Assembly (NCBI GenBank): GCA_015852425.1
Contig: JAAAIG010000136.1
Location: forward strand, 1-57,858
Reading direction: 5' to 3'
From: Gryganskiella cystojenkinii
Taxonomy: Eukaryota > Mortierellomycota > Mortierellomycetes > Mortierellales > Mortierellaceae
DNA: 57,858 bases
The position numbers and the translations under genes are program-made. Below, one piece after another: positions 36,020-47,700 of the stretch. How positions within the stretch are numbered: the stretch's first letter is position 1; each line of letters starts with the position of its first letter. The notes below the pieces were generated by a model. It had not been told where the DNA came from and made no database searches. It worked only from the letters and a program-made list of their open reading frames with translations.

Positions 36020-39000
36020 TTGGGGGGGCACAGTGTAAGGAGGAAAAAGCAATGACAATCTATTCCTCTTGTCAGAATGACGCCTTGAGGCGAGGGTCAC
36101 GTTTACTCAACCACTCTGTATTCGCCCGATTAAACAGACCTCTCGGCTTCATTGCTAGGCCTTTAAAAGAGAACAGGGTTGAGAATTCAAACTTGGTTTT
36201 TGCGCGAGGGATAGAATTGTGGGATTCTCGTCACCGGTGTTTACAAAAAGCCCTGTCATATCTCAGATAAAAAAACAATAGCAGCGATAGCAAAGGATAA
36301 CCACATCAAAAGAAAATATGTCCTGAACAATCAGGTGCCGTCTTTTCTCTCTTTCATATGTATTGTAGTACTTGTGATGAGGAGAGGAGCATGAAAGAAT
36401 AAAACAACAAGAGGAGTGAGTGAAGGGGCATGGGAAAGAGATGTGGGGTAATTGAACCAAAGGACAAAAAATAGGTTTGCCCGTGGCCTGTTTGTAGACA
36501 CGCGTTCGGGTCGAGTTCTTTTCGGAACAAATTACGACAGCAGAAAAGTCTTCCTTGAAAAAAGACAAAAGGACAAGAGCCCAAGCTTCATAGTAGGGAA
36601 GAAGGCTCCCGGCCCGCGATATCAATTATACAGTAAATCCTACAATCCATCCTCATCTTGACACGTTGAACGCTTCCTTCTCTCTTTCACGCCTGATTTT
36701 TGGGAGATTTTTTTTTTTTTTTTTGGCTGGACATCACTTGGATCTGCGAGAGGAATCGATTCGATTGATGCGAGAGAGAGCTTCAGTATCATACTGATAT
36801 TTTGAGTTTGCCTTCCCTATCATTTACGACTTGGGGAAGACGATGATACCAATTGCAAAAACGGAGTTTCGGCCTCTAACAACCATGAGCGGAGGAGTAC
36901 GTGGAGGGAGAGAAACACGTTTTGAGGGGTCATAACTTATAATAACCCTCTTTCTTTTGTTTTTGTTTTGCTAGCAAAAGATGGAAATAAGCCCTATATC
37001 GCACGCCGAACAAACACATTTATAGTGCATGCATGCATGCGTAACAATTTCCATGAAGATTGGTGGAAGAGAAAGAGAAGAAAGGCTCCAAATAAAGAGA
37101 GAACACCAGCCCGTTTGAGATTTGAGATGGAGATGCATGTTGTTTTTTTGTAATTGAGTTGATCCACCAGAGCACAGTACTTGATGATATTACAATCCAC
37201 CAACGTACCTCTTTGGCCAAGCAAAAAAAAAAAAAATTCGACTTCGGCCAAAGAGCCATTTTTGATAACGGGTGTCTTTTTGTCTGTATGGTAGTTTATT
37301 TGGATAACGTAGACGGTCTTGGGATTGGGGTGATAAGCCATTTTGCCGGTGACGACAGCGACGGAGTGAGGGCCTTCTTTGTGGCGTACTGTATGTAGTC
37401 TGATCTTTGTACAACGTCGAGCTGAGTCCCCGATCCTAGCTTTTCGGTACAGTCCGAACTCGTTAAGACGGAAGATTGTCCGTCTTTAGTATCACCTTAT
37501 TATAATACTTATCGATTTTCAGGGAAAGAATGTGAAAAAAAATAATAAAGAACTCCGCTCTATCTTGCCCATCTCCTCGGAAATCGAGATAAAAACGGTA
37601 TCAACAACAACATCGGGGATGAGAATTCGTTATGAAGACTGTGAGGAGCGGGGCTGGCGAGGGCACAACCGTAGGCCGCCACTACGCGCGAAGTTTGGCT
37701 TCAATGGGATCGAGGAAGCGGTGACAAAAACGCATCCATAATTTTCTATGTTTCGGAAAGATGGCTTGTTGTAAAACGCACGGAGCATTGCTCGATCGTT
37801 TGACTCGAACGTATGATGGCCATTGAGGCTCAGAAATAGATTCCCTCGCTGGCCCCGCTGTTAGTGATCTCTCCCCTTTGTAATATATCCCAAAAAAGCA
37901 CAGCATGGTCGTCGTGAACGAGAATGATCTAAGAGACTAGCAATGGCCCTACAAAAAAATTCATGCTCCACGAGCTCGTCAAAGCCAAAAAAAAAAAAAA
38001 AAAAAAAAACTCTTTGGTCGAACGAAAATACCCTCTTGGTAATCTAAACGACCTCGTCGTTCTCTCGTCGAAAGTTCCCAATCTCTTCTCTTGACAAAGA
38101 CCCGAAAAATGCGGTGTCTTTCGGGTCGACAGGGAACTTACAATCGGCGGAAAACGGAAAACTATGTAGTAGCACAATATCATATCCAGACAAGAAAAAT
38201 TGTGTGTGTGTGTGGGCACGGCTGTTAACTCAGAGTTTATATCCCTTTTTCATTTCTTCTGTGTCACTCTCAAGGCTCGCATGGCCACAAAGATTAGTTC
38301 CCAGATCGTGGAGCGAAGAGAATCTTATAGTAGAGAAAAAGGGTTGGGGGAGGATGGTTGGATGTGCTTCTGCCTCTCGCCGATTGTCAACAGCGGACCA
38401 AATTCGTCATCCTCGCCCAGCATTAGTCTACGAAGTTTAATACAAAAAAAAGAGGACAATAGTATCCACTGGATGCCGCTACTAAACAATTGAACTCCTG
38501 TTTAAAGATATGAGCCAGTACAAAAGAAGGACAACAAACAACCAAGGCTCCAAAGTTTGACGAATGCTGATTGCCGGATGCTCCCTAAAGAAGAAAAAAA
38601 AACAAATAGCAGACTTTGACAATCATGAGATCGCCTTGTTTTTTCACGCTCCCCTCCTCTTCCAAAAAGAAAAAAAAATTGAAAGAACAGGAATTGTTTG
38701 CCATTTCAAGCCAAGCGAGAATCCTCGAGGGCTGGCCGATAGACTATTGTTGCTTAGGAAAAAAAAAGGCGGCAAAAAATAAAAGTTGAGAAAATGGCAT
38801 GTGAAGTGTGAAAGATGTCCTTCTCCACAAAATAAAAAAATAAAATGTTCACATGCTGTGAAACTGAATATGCAGGGACCACCTCCTCTTGTTGTTGGTC
38901 AAATCACCAGCAATAAAACATCGCATGGAAGATCGCGCGTTCATGATTCTTTCTTCAGCGTTTTTATCGAAGCCGATCAAAAAAACTCAGCAAGCGCAAG

Positions 39001-39068
39001 CTTTATTTTTTGATCAAACAAAAAAAAAAAAAAAAAAAAAAACTCCAGAGGACTTATGATACGATCTT

Positions 39069-42000
39069 TCAAATTAACGAACCATCGTCATAGTCATCCT
39101 CGATAGCCTCGTCCTGTTCCAGGAACGAGCTCAAGTCATTGCTCCCATGGTGCCTCGCTCGACCCAAAATCTGATCTGGTCGACCCTCAGACAAGACTCC
39201 GTTTGAGTGCGGCTTCTCTCCATTCGCTTGATCATAATCCTCCATTTCATCCCCCTCAAATAAAAAATCGTCGTCCAGATGAAAGACTCCGCCTTGAGGA
39301 AGCATCGATCCCTGAGGCTTGTTATTGTTTCCATTCGTTAATGAGGCCTGTGAAGACCTGCCACCACGAGGCTTGGAGCCATGACCAATAAACACAGACG
39401 CGCTACCGGGCATGTCGACCTCGTTATCGCCATCAGGGGAGAACATCATAAGCGTACTCTGCGCCATAGGGTGGATTGATTGTTGTTGTTGTGGCTGGGG
39501 TACAAGACGGTCCTGCTGGATCTTTGGTGAAGATCTTCCTGTTGACGATTGCATCGAGAGTCTGTGACCGCCGCCGCCGCCGCCTTTGGTACTTCCGTTA
39601 ACTGACAACGACGATCCCGTCTCGCCAAATGAAGATACAAGAGGTACAGCGGTTGAAGATGAAGGGGTATTGATGGCATAAGCGGCAGTCATTTTCGGGA
39701 CATGATGACCGTTCAAAGGACTGGATCCTGGAAGCGATCCTGATCGAGATTTAGCTCCTTGCTCCGCTGGTGGCGTTGAGAGGAAAGTGTGCTGGGTATG
39801 ATGGGGTGATGGATTGAAGGTACTAAAAGATCCCGTCTTGGGACTTCCAGAGGCATTGCCAAGACTGATCAGGTACGCATCTTCAAAGGACAGAGTCGCA
39901 GCTACATGTCGAAGGATGTGGAAATGGTTCTTCTGTTAAAAAAAGCTGACATAATAACATCAAAGACATTTTGAGAAGAGGGACTTTTCATAGCGGGCCA
40001 AATAACTAAAACTCACCTCGCAAGGACGAAGGACTGATGCTACCGACAGAGGGCGACATACGACTTTGATTGATGGGACTGCCAGAGTGAAGATATGACC
40101 TCATGGCCGACGACAGGTTCTCGGATAAGTCCTCTGCATCACCCTCATGGCTCTCGACTCGCCCATGTCCTCGAACGCCACCACCATCAGCCGACACTGC
40201 GATTCCAGAAATCCATGGCCTATTGGCTCCTTGCAAGTTCATCGAGGGGTCCGTAGCCGGTCGTCCATCCTTTCCTGCCACTATGGCAACACCGCGACGC
40301 AAATTAAGAGTCCTAGTCTGAGGCAAGACTCCCTCTGCAAACTGTTGACGGATCGAGTCCAAGGGATCCACGTAGGTATGGAACGAAAACTGAGGTGACT
40401 TCCAGAGTAAATGCTGGGGTTGCGTCAGAGTCACTGTGGTCGATTGCGGTCCCTGTGCGGCCAAAGTCTGGTTTAAGAGCGGGTATTGCCCCTTCCACCC
40501 CGAGTGCATACCATTATCATAGGTCGAGATTTCCGCGTGTGCGAGCCAGCGCGACGCAGCTACACTTGCAGAGGAATTCTTTTTCGACTTGACAGACTGC
40601 GTGGTCTTGAGTGTGTTGGGTGGTGGAAGAGGTCTCTTCACCACCGCCCAATCGCCTGATCGGTTCAGAGTCCACTCTGCGACATCCTCGGGAGCCAAAA
40701 CCAAATCCGATGTTTCTACCACGCGACCTATTGTACCAGAGAGATGAATCGAGAGTTAGTCCAAGCAATTTTAAATACGCATAACAGCGAGGCCATGTAA
40801 CAAAAAAAGTCATTACCATTGTATGTTTTTTTGCTTCGGACACTGCTGACCCAGCACCGATGCAGAGTCAACATTCCAAGGGGGTTGAAAACATACATGT
40901 CCGCATAACTGGGACCTCGATCGGGTTCTGAAAGTGTCGTCTGAGATGCCAGTTGCTGTTGTACCGCCAGCGGCGTCTTTTCCACCACGTTTTGCTGCTG
41001 ACTATTTGTTCCATGACCCTGAGATCCATTGCCAAGTTCGCCGCGGGGATCTCTGGCGCCATTAGTATACTGCTTGGCTTGTCCGAGATGACCATGATGG
41101 GCGCCAGTCCAACTCATCGTACGACTACGCACTGTCGCCACAGGTCCTCGACGACTTGTCTCTGCTACGAGTCCAGGGAGACTCGCAAGACCATGTGCAG
41201 CATGTTGAACTACCGCAGCGGCGGGAGGACTGAGGGTCTGCCAAAGATGTGAAGCTGTCGATTGGAGTCTAGCGGTTGTGCTAACTGGTGGAACTTTGGA
41301 TCGATGGATCAACAGGTTGCTCGTCTGCGCACCACCATCCCGTCCAATCTGGTCTCCAGCAGCTCCAAAAGGTCCATCCACGCTGCCATCATACTCGCCA
41401 GGAGAGAGTACCACATGACTTGGATCAGTCGCGAAAACGGTGGTTGATGGCAGAAAGTAGGCTGCGATCATAGCTCGTTGCTTTCCGCCTGTCTGAGAGA
41501 CATGTGGGTATCGACTCGGGTGGTGGTGACCTTGCTCAGATGCGCTTGTACCAGCCGAGCTTAATGAGTCCTGTGAGTTTTGCCGGTGAAGTGATCCGCG
41601 TCGCCTGTCAGAAGGACCCGGTGAGTGAAGTTCGCCGTGGTGATCCAGGTCATGCACTGCTGACAGAATGATATCTGGGACATGGTGCCGCTGCTTGATA
41701 CGACAAAGTGCATTGAGGCTGGTTGGGTATTCGATCGCTGTTGCAGTCCAGTTCACGACTCCTGTATACATGTGTGCTCCAACGTCGGGTGAACCGCCAA
41801 ACGGATTAATGGCGTACAGATGAGTCGTTCCTCTTGAAGTCGTCACGGCCACCCAAGTCTCATCCTCGTTAAAAACGATATCCTCGACACTTGCATGTGT
41901 GATTCCGCGAGCCAACTTATAGAGATGACGGGCGCCATGTCCGATCGTTGGTCGAACCTCGTGGATGTGAAAGACATTTCCATGACGTGAGACTGTAAGA

Positions 42001-44527
42001 AGCAATCTTCCCGAAGGCGAGAACTTGCAGCCAGAGATTGGATGGTCATGGGGCTTGAAATGGGCTACAATCGGCATATTGGCAAGAGACAAATCGCGGA
42101 CAATGATCTATTAAGAAAAACGAAAAAAAGATATCATCCTGTAGATTAGCTATGTGCCTGATACACAAGCATTTCTTTATCTGACGACGAGATGTTCGAG
42201 TACGTACAGTTCCAACGGCCTCTTTCCTGTGAGACTGGCCTTCATCCTGGCGCCGCCTGTTCGGCACCTGTGATAACGATCTTTCGTGGTCAGCTGTAGC
42301 GGATGCTCTCCTGGAGTGTCTATTAGGTGATCTGTTAAAGCCTCCTTGCACAGGCGGTGAGGTTGATGCTGCAGAGTTTGCTCCAGATGATCCAGACCAA
42401 TAAGATGAGAATGTCTGATGAGCAAATCCGCCTAATAAATTCCGAAAATATCACGTTAGCCTGGTTCTTAACGACGTCGTGTAGCATAGGAGTTAACGAC
42501 AAATCGAACAGATTCATTACCTAGCATTTTGACGCCGCCAAAGACCTCCTTGGCAACCCCCTTCGCCAAATCCTGATATCCATTGCCACTTTCCTGTTCC
42601 GTGTCCCCGTTCTTTGAGTCTGAGCTATCCGAGGGCGCATCACTCGTCGTGACATATGCCAACAATCTAGTTCCTAGCGCAAACACACCAGGATAAGCAG
42701 CATCGTTCAGGGCTACTTGCTTCGGGTGCAAAGGCAACAAAGTAAGTTGATTCAACAGATGCAGTCGTGTGCTCTCTCCTGGAGCGCTCAAAGCCTACTC
42801 CGATAAAGATATTTCCTAAATCAGTAGTTTGTCTTATACTCAAACAGGTGGTATTTTCCTATCAAAGTATTCCAAATTCCATGATGCTGCTTGTCGTGTT
42901 CGAACATACCACTACTAGTCCTCGCTCGTTTACGTCCAGCGTTGATAGCTCATAATCGGGGCCTTCGCCAAAATCTACTGTTTTGATGATCTTGTGCGCG
43001 GTCAGAGAATAGATTTGCAGCTTTGAAGTAGGTGTGCTATCCCCGGCTTTTGTGTTTTGACTTTTTTGGGTGTATTAAAAGATAGCGTCAAGGTCAGTTG
43101 TTGACTTTTGATCAAGTTGAATGATTCTTCGATGTGTAAATTCGAAGTAAATAAACAGGACATGCTCTCCTTACATAAGGGCTACAAGGGGACGGTACTG
43201 CTCCAGCTGATCCACTTTTCCAGAAGGGACACGAGGGGTTGGCAACACCTATCGCATAAGAAGAGGGATACGTGTTTAGCGATTTGAAGGGCTTGAAAGT
43301 AAATCAAGGGGGTCGTTATGGAGGGCACTGACCATTGCCGCAGTTTTTTTCCTTTTTCAAAAAAAAAAATAAAAGAATCCAGCCTCAATCTTACCTTGAG
43401 AAACGTGACTGAGCCATCGCCTTCCCGGATCGACACAATCTCATGGACATTGTCCGGATGAGTAATGTCCCAAATCTGAAAACCATCCGTATATCCAAGA
43501 AGAAGACAAAAGCGCCTATCAAATCACGGGCATAGACAGTAGTTATTAGGTTCGTGTAAATCTTCTGCTCTCGACTATTCCTTTCGTCTGCTCACTCATC
43601 CACGCGTTGTTGGTTATTGGAACCGTGATCACTCCGCTTGCGCTCAGATTCTTTTTTTTCCCACCGCCCAAACCTCCAAGATTATGAGTCAAAAAGGGAT
43701 CCTGGTTCGCTGTCTCCTTGAAAGGTCCCAATATGGCTAATCGTTGCGTTTAGTAGCTGCACAATGAAATTACCCAAGATAGCAGCGAGTAGACAGGATC
43801 ATATTTTTTTTCAACAGCAAAATTCTTCAACATCCGAAGGAAGGACCATGCCATTGCTGGAAGAATACAAAGACGTAACAACGGTGACCCTGTCCAGTCA
43901 ATCCAGCTCAGTCAAACAACAATAAAAAACCAGGGAGTAAATCGCGGCGCGATTTTGTTCGAGAGTGTTCGAGTTCAAAAAAGTAAATCTCGTGGCGCGT
44001 GGGTTGGACACACAGTCCCACGAGTTACTTCCTCTTCCTCTGCGCGCCGACCTTCTTATGCTGTCCAAACTCTCCACGTCTAAAGAGTTTCCGTAATCAA
44101 ATCACAAAGGAAAGAGGTCATCTTTTGCTTTAGGCTTTTTTACCTTGAGCTTCTGACCCTAGAGCTACCACCGGTCTCGATCCAATCAAAGGCGGAGAAC
44201 TGGACCACGTCTCCAGTGTTCAAGACACAGACGTTATCCTGATGGTTGCCGAGAAGGGCATTCGCGCCAGAGCCCTGAGTTGCTGGGTAGTAGTAGGGAC
44301 TGGAGGACGAAGAAGCGTTCGGAGGGAAAGCAGGGCTAGAGGGGGAGGCGAATCCTTTCGCAGGCAGAGAGAAGGAAGCGGGCAGGGTGTTGGCCACGTA
44401 GGAGGAGACTCCTGTCAAGACCGAAGAGAGAGACTCGAGAGCAGACGGGTCTCTATGTTAAGGTGATGATGACGACGATGAAGGGCCTGAGTTCAGTTGG
44501 TTTGCCGAGAGGATAACTGTGGAGACA

Positions 44528-44558
<31 letters not shown>

Positions 44559-44639
44559 TCAAAGAGCAGCCTCTTACCTGATAAAGACTGGCTCTGCACG
44601 CACGCCGGCAGAGGTTGTTCCCTGGAGCAGTTCTGCCAT
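39069..44639 (-). CDS. BCAS3: BCAS3-like WD-repeat protein
   Basis: Ten exons: 44639-44578, 44452-44144, 43515-43395, 43248-43175, 43036-42910, 42794-42473, 42431-42208, 42107-40817, 40727-40017 and 39901-39069. They give 1,357 residues, all with GT-AG introns and frame kept. The WD/propeller part runs from residue 120 (LLLGYTDGFQIWDI) to about 640, with the family hallmark HDHPISGCKFSPSG and FNEDETWVAVTTSRGTTHLYAINPFGG in exon 8. Exon 9 starts with a stretch (VVETSDLVLAPEDVAEW) and holds a conserved block ending LNLRRGVAIV, consistent with the BCAS3 C-terminal domain. The last 280 residues are disordered. In animals BCAS3 pairs with PHAF1, binds phosphoinositides and goes to autophagosome assembly sites; plant relatives are ATG18f-h. 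Autophagy or membrane work here is by homology. Confidence 0.92.
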
Positions 44640-45315
44640 GGTGACACTAGGTGTCGATGGGTTTGAATTAGACGACGTCAATCTGGTTTTTTTTTTTGGT
44701 GTTCTGTCTTTTGTTGATTCTGCTGGGTGGTGTGTACTAGTAGAAAGGGTCAGTAGTATTGGAGTCTACAATGGGGGCGAGGAGGAGAAGGAGAGTAAAG
44801 CGAAAGAGAAAGAAGATGTCGGTGTAATCCTCGAAAGGTTGGAAACTGAAGAATGATAGTGTCGCTCCTAGGTTTTTTGTCGGAGTGTTGTGTGGGGGTC
44901 GAACGACCGGGAAAATAAAAACGCTTGTGTTGGTATAAAAGGAACAAAAGTCGAGTCGAGTGGAGAATATAATGTGTGTTTGTAAGGCAGAAAGAAGAAG
45001 AAAGAAGAAAAAGACAGCAATGACATCATGCAAAGAATATCCACATTGCATGCGAAAACAAGCCTGAGAAAGAATGCTGGGTGCACGTGCCATAAAGTCA
45101 TGTGATGGATAGCCGCTTTGCCCCATGACCGCAATTTACTCTTTTTTTTTGATGTGTGAGTGGCTGGGTGGGTTGTACTTGTGGGGTTGGGGGGACCAAG
45201 AGTGCTAGTCCCCCTGACACGTTGTCTTGGCCACACTGTGGAACTGACGACACAATGCTTGCGTGGCGGCCTTTTTGCTTGTAATTATTTCAAGACATTT
45301 GTCCTTCGGACTGAC
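44640..45315. other. BCAS3 upstream region / F-box gene 3' side
   Basis: No coding sequence is supported. It contains a CACGTG at about 45084-45089 and A/T runs, and serves as promoter for the minus-strand BCAS3-like gene and 3' flank of the F-box gene. Confidence 0.5.
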
Positions 45316-47349
45316 TCAGTGCGATGGCCGCGCAGTGACGACAAACGAATAGTGGACACGAGATCCCACCTCTGGCTTGCCTTCCTGCAGTGCAAGGCGT
45401 TGGTGGATATGTCGGAGCCGCGCAAGCGCATCCTCGACTCTCTTGTTCAAGATCACAAATCGTAGCGGACTTGAATCACCCTGTGATTTTTTTCTCATTT
45501 CCTTGACTCCTTCCCCCTTCTCCTTTCCCTCTGCTTCCTCTGCTTCCTCCTCCTGGATCATTTCTTGCTGTTGACGACTGTTCTCCACAGCGGCCAGGAC
45601 AAGTCGGAAAACTTGGTCTGCCGTAATACCCTCGCAACTCTTCAAATCCAGGCGCTCCAGTCTCGAGATCTTGGACACCACCGAGGGCCAGCCTTTGTTA
45701 TCCAACGTCTCCCAATGACCCACCAACTCCAGATCCTTCAATGTGCTCACTTGAGCCAACAGTCCGATCGCAGGTTGTTTCTTGGCAGAGCGACTCGGCA
45801 TAGGTCCCGTAAACGCTAATCGGACTCGACTGAGACGCGGGCACTTGAGCAACGAACCATAGTCAAAGGTCCAACAGACTTCACCCTCCAGATTCAACTC
45901 CCAGAGTCGATCCAATAAAACATCCGAGTTGGACCAGGACACGGGCGACGTCATCAATCGACCGTTGAACCAGGACCGGACAGCCATCGACTCGAGTTCG
46001 GATGCAAACATGCTGGTGGCCTCGTTCACGACCGCAATCACGTCTTGAGCCAGACCAGCGATTGAGATATTCCTCAGCTTACTCTTGGATACTGGTCGAA
46101 GGGAAGAGTCCACCAAGGAGAGTGCATCGAGTCTCGGTGTAATCGAATCCAACGATGAGTCCTGTAGTCCTTGCTGTCCGATCCGAGGTCGCCAAGACTC
46201 CAACAGGTTCGACTCTCGGGTATACATCCTGATCGTATCCAGTCTCGGACACTGACCGAAAAACGCTGACACTGTACGACTTTGCTCCAGATACGGTTCT
46301 GGGTCCTTCAATAACGGTAGTAACAAGCTTTTCAGATTGCGGGTAGGAATGCGATCGAGATAATGAACAACTAGAGGCCAAAACTGCACATCCAGGACCT
46401 CCAAGGTATCTCCCATGGCCTCGACGAGTTCAATGAGTAGATTGCTGGGTTGACTGGCAGGCGAGACTTCGTGGAGATCAATCTTGAGTTCCCGTAGAGT
46501 CCCGTGGATGCGTTGATGATCCCAAATAAAAACCAACACCCGGTCGAGCTTTGTCATGGCATAATCCTCCACAGATCTTGGATCGACTCCCCGGCGCCCA
46601 GCTTGAACCCTCCAGGTGTGTCCATCCGCTTCCAGATCAAGATCCCGATCCGACAACAGACAGTAATCCGTACCAGCGATCTCCAATCGACGCAAGCTTG
46701 AGAGAAAGGGTACCTGGATCCGGGGGACTTGAATACCCATAGCGATTGTCAGTGAAGCCAGTTGGGGAGCGAGACGTTTAAACATGGCGAGTTCTATCCG
46801 ACTCCGGAGATAGATCATGGACCGGTACCATATCACGTTGGCGTGATAACAGTTTGGGACGGTCGGAAAGAGCGTCATGAAGGTCTGGTGGATCATGGGT
46901 TCGTGAAACATGTCGGTGCAGTAGGAAAGATAGTCGACGGTTGAAGGTGAGGGCAAAGGCAAGACTTCGGGCCCATATCGTGGGAGGAAGGTGTTGATGC
47001 TGTTATGCCCATAACCATCGAGGACCGAATACCGACTGTCTGAGGTAGGGATCAAAAGGAGTTTTGAAGAGTGTAAGAGGACATGGAGAAGATGGTCCCA
47101 GCGTTTTGTACGCTCGACGAGGGACCAATGCCAGTCCCGGTCTTGATCGAGGATTCGAAAGGGAGATCGATAGAGGTAGTGGACAGCGATGCGGAACAAG
47201 ATCTTTGAGGTGCAGAGGAGCGAATGGAGAGCAGCGCGGTCGTCCTTGAGGCAATGGACGATTAGCCAGAGACATTCCTCTGGCAAGGTTGGAGAAGGCA
47301 TCGCATGGTTAACTCTAGCTGGAGTAGTAATGGTTGTTGCAGCGATCAA
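45316..47349 (-). CDS. F-box / leucine-rich-repeat protein
   Basis: Single exon of 677 residues from the first ATG; a second ATG at codon 17 lies just before the F-box and may be the real start. Residues about 17-65 (PSPTLPEECLWLIVHCL, then CTSKILFRIAVHYLYRSPF) form an F-box-like helix bundle that would bind Skp1 in an SCF ubiquitin ligase. Irregular LRR-type segments follow to about residue 590, with recurring L-x-x-L-x-L patterns such as LRELKIDLHEV, LEVLDVQFWPL, LKDLELVGHW and LERLDLKSCEGIT. A charged Glu/Lys-rich segment and a short tail finish the protein. The substrate is unknown. Such F-box/LRR proteins form large families in Mortierella-like fungi. The domain call is good; no specific orthologue is claimed. 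Confidence 0.88.
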   Translation of the reverse strand: MIAATTITTPARVNHAMPSPTLPEECLWLIVHCLKDDRAALHSLLCTSKILFRIAVHYLYRSPFRILDQDRDWHWSLVERTKRWDHLLHVLLHSSKLLLIPTSDSRYSVLDGYGHNSINTFLPRYGPEVLPLPSPSTVDYLSYCTDMFHEPMIHQTFMTLFPTVPNCYHANVIWYRSMIYLRSRIELAMFKRLAPQLASLTIAMGIQVPRIQVPFLSSLRRLEIAGTDYCLLSDRDLDLEADGHTWRVQAGRRGVDPRSVEDYAMTKLDRVLVFIWDHQRIHGTLRELKIDLHEVSPASQPSNLLIELVEAMGDTLEVLDVQFWPLVVHYLDRIPTRNLKSLLLPLLKDPEPYLEQSRTVSAFFGQCPRLDTIRMYTRESNLLESWRPRIGQQGLQDSSLDSITPRLDALSLVDSSLRPVSKSKLRNISIAGLAQDVIAVVNEATSMFASELESMAVRSWFNGRLMTSPVSWSNSDVLLDRLWELNLEGEVCWTFDYGSLLKCPRLSRVRLAFTGPMPSRSAKKQPAIGLLAQVSTLKDLELVGHWETLDNKGWPSVVSKISRLERLDLKSCEGITADQVFRLVLAAVENSRQQQEMIQEEEAEEAEGKEKGEGVKEMRKKSQGDSSPLRFVILNKRVEDALARLRHIHQRLALQEGKPEVGSRVHYSFVVTARPSH

Positions 47350-47700
47350 CGGCTCTGCTCTAGTCCTTGCCTGCTCTTGCTCTCCTGGCTGTCAGCGTCG
47401 AATGTGGATGGTGATTGGGCGGGTATGGAGAGGAGTTGGAGAGATCAAGGGTAAAAAATATTTAAAAAGTCACGTGCCAACCGCCGTTCATTTTGACTTT
47501 CCCCACCTCCACTTTCCGACGTTGTCCCCAGTGTCCATTGGTGCTGCATGCCTCTTTCTCTTTCTCTTTCATTCAATCCATCAAATCTCATTTACTTGTC
47601 GCACTGCGCCTCCCGCCCTCTCTTTCTTCACTCTTCCCTCATCCCCTCTCACGCGCGCATTCTCACAGTTTAACCACTGAAAAACAGTCCGTCAATTGCC
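47350..47700. promoter_or_regulatory. Bidirectional promoter, F-box gene and hydrolase-phosphatase gene
   Basis: Only 351 bases separate two divergent start codons. A CACGTG at 47471-47476 lies roughly in the middle (TCACGTGCC). The right half is pyrimidine-rich leader. Confidence 0.5.

Larger units (their letters stand above)
32088..39068. other. 7-kb gene-poor interval upstream of the zinc-finger gene
   Basis: No gene is supported. The left 1-2 kb is the likely promoter and leader of the zinc-finger gene. Visible items are an (ATTGA)5 array at 32886-32910, a GCAT array at 37026-37041, long A/T runs near 33320, 36710, 37990 and 39020, a candidate pogo-type end at 37449-37472, and one 240-codon open frame at 35297-36019. 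The right end is the 3' side of the BCAS3-like gene. Confidence 0.5.
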
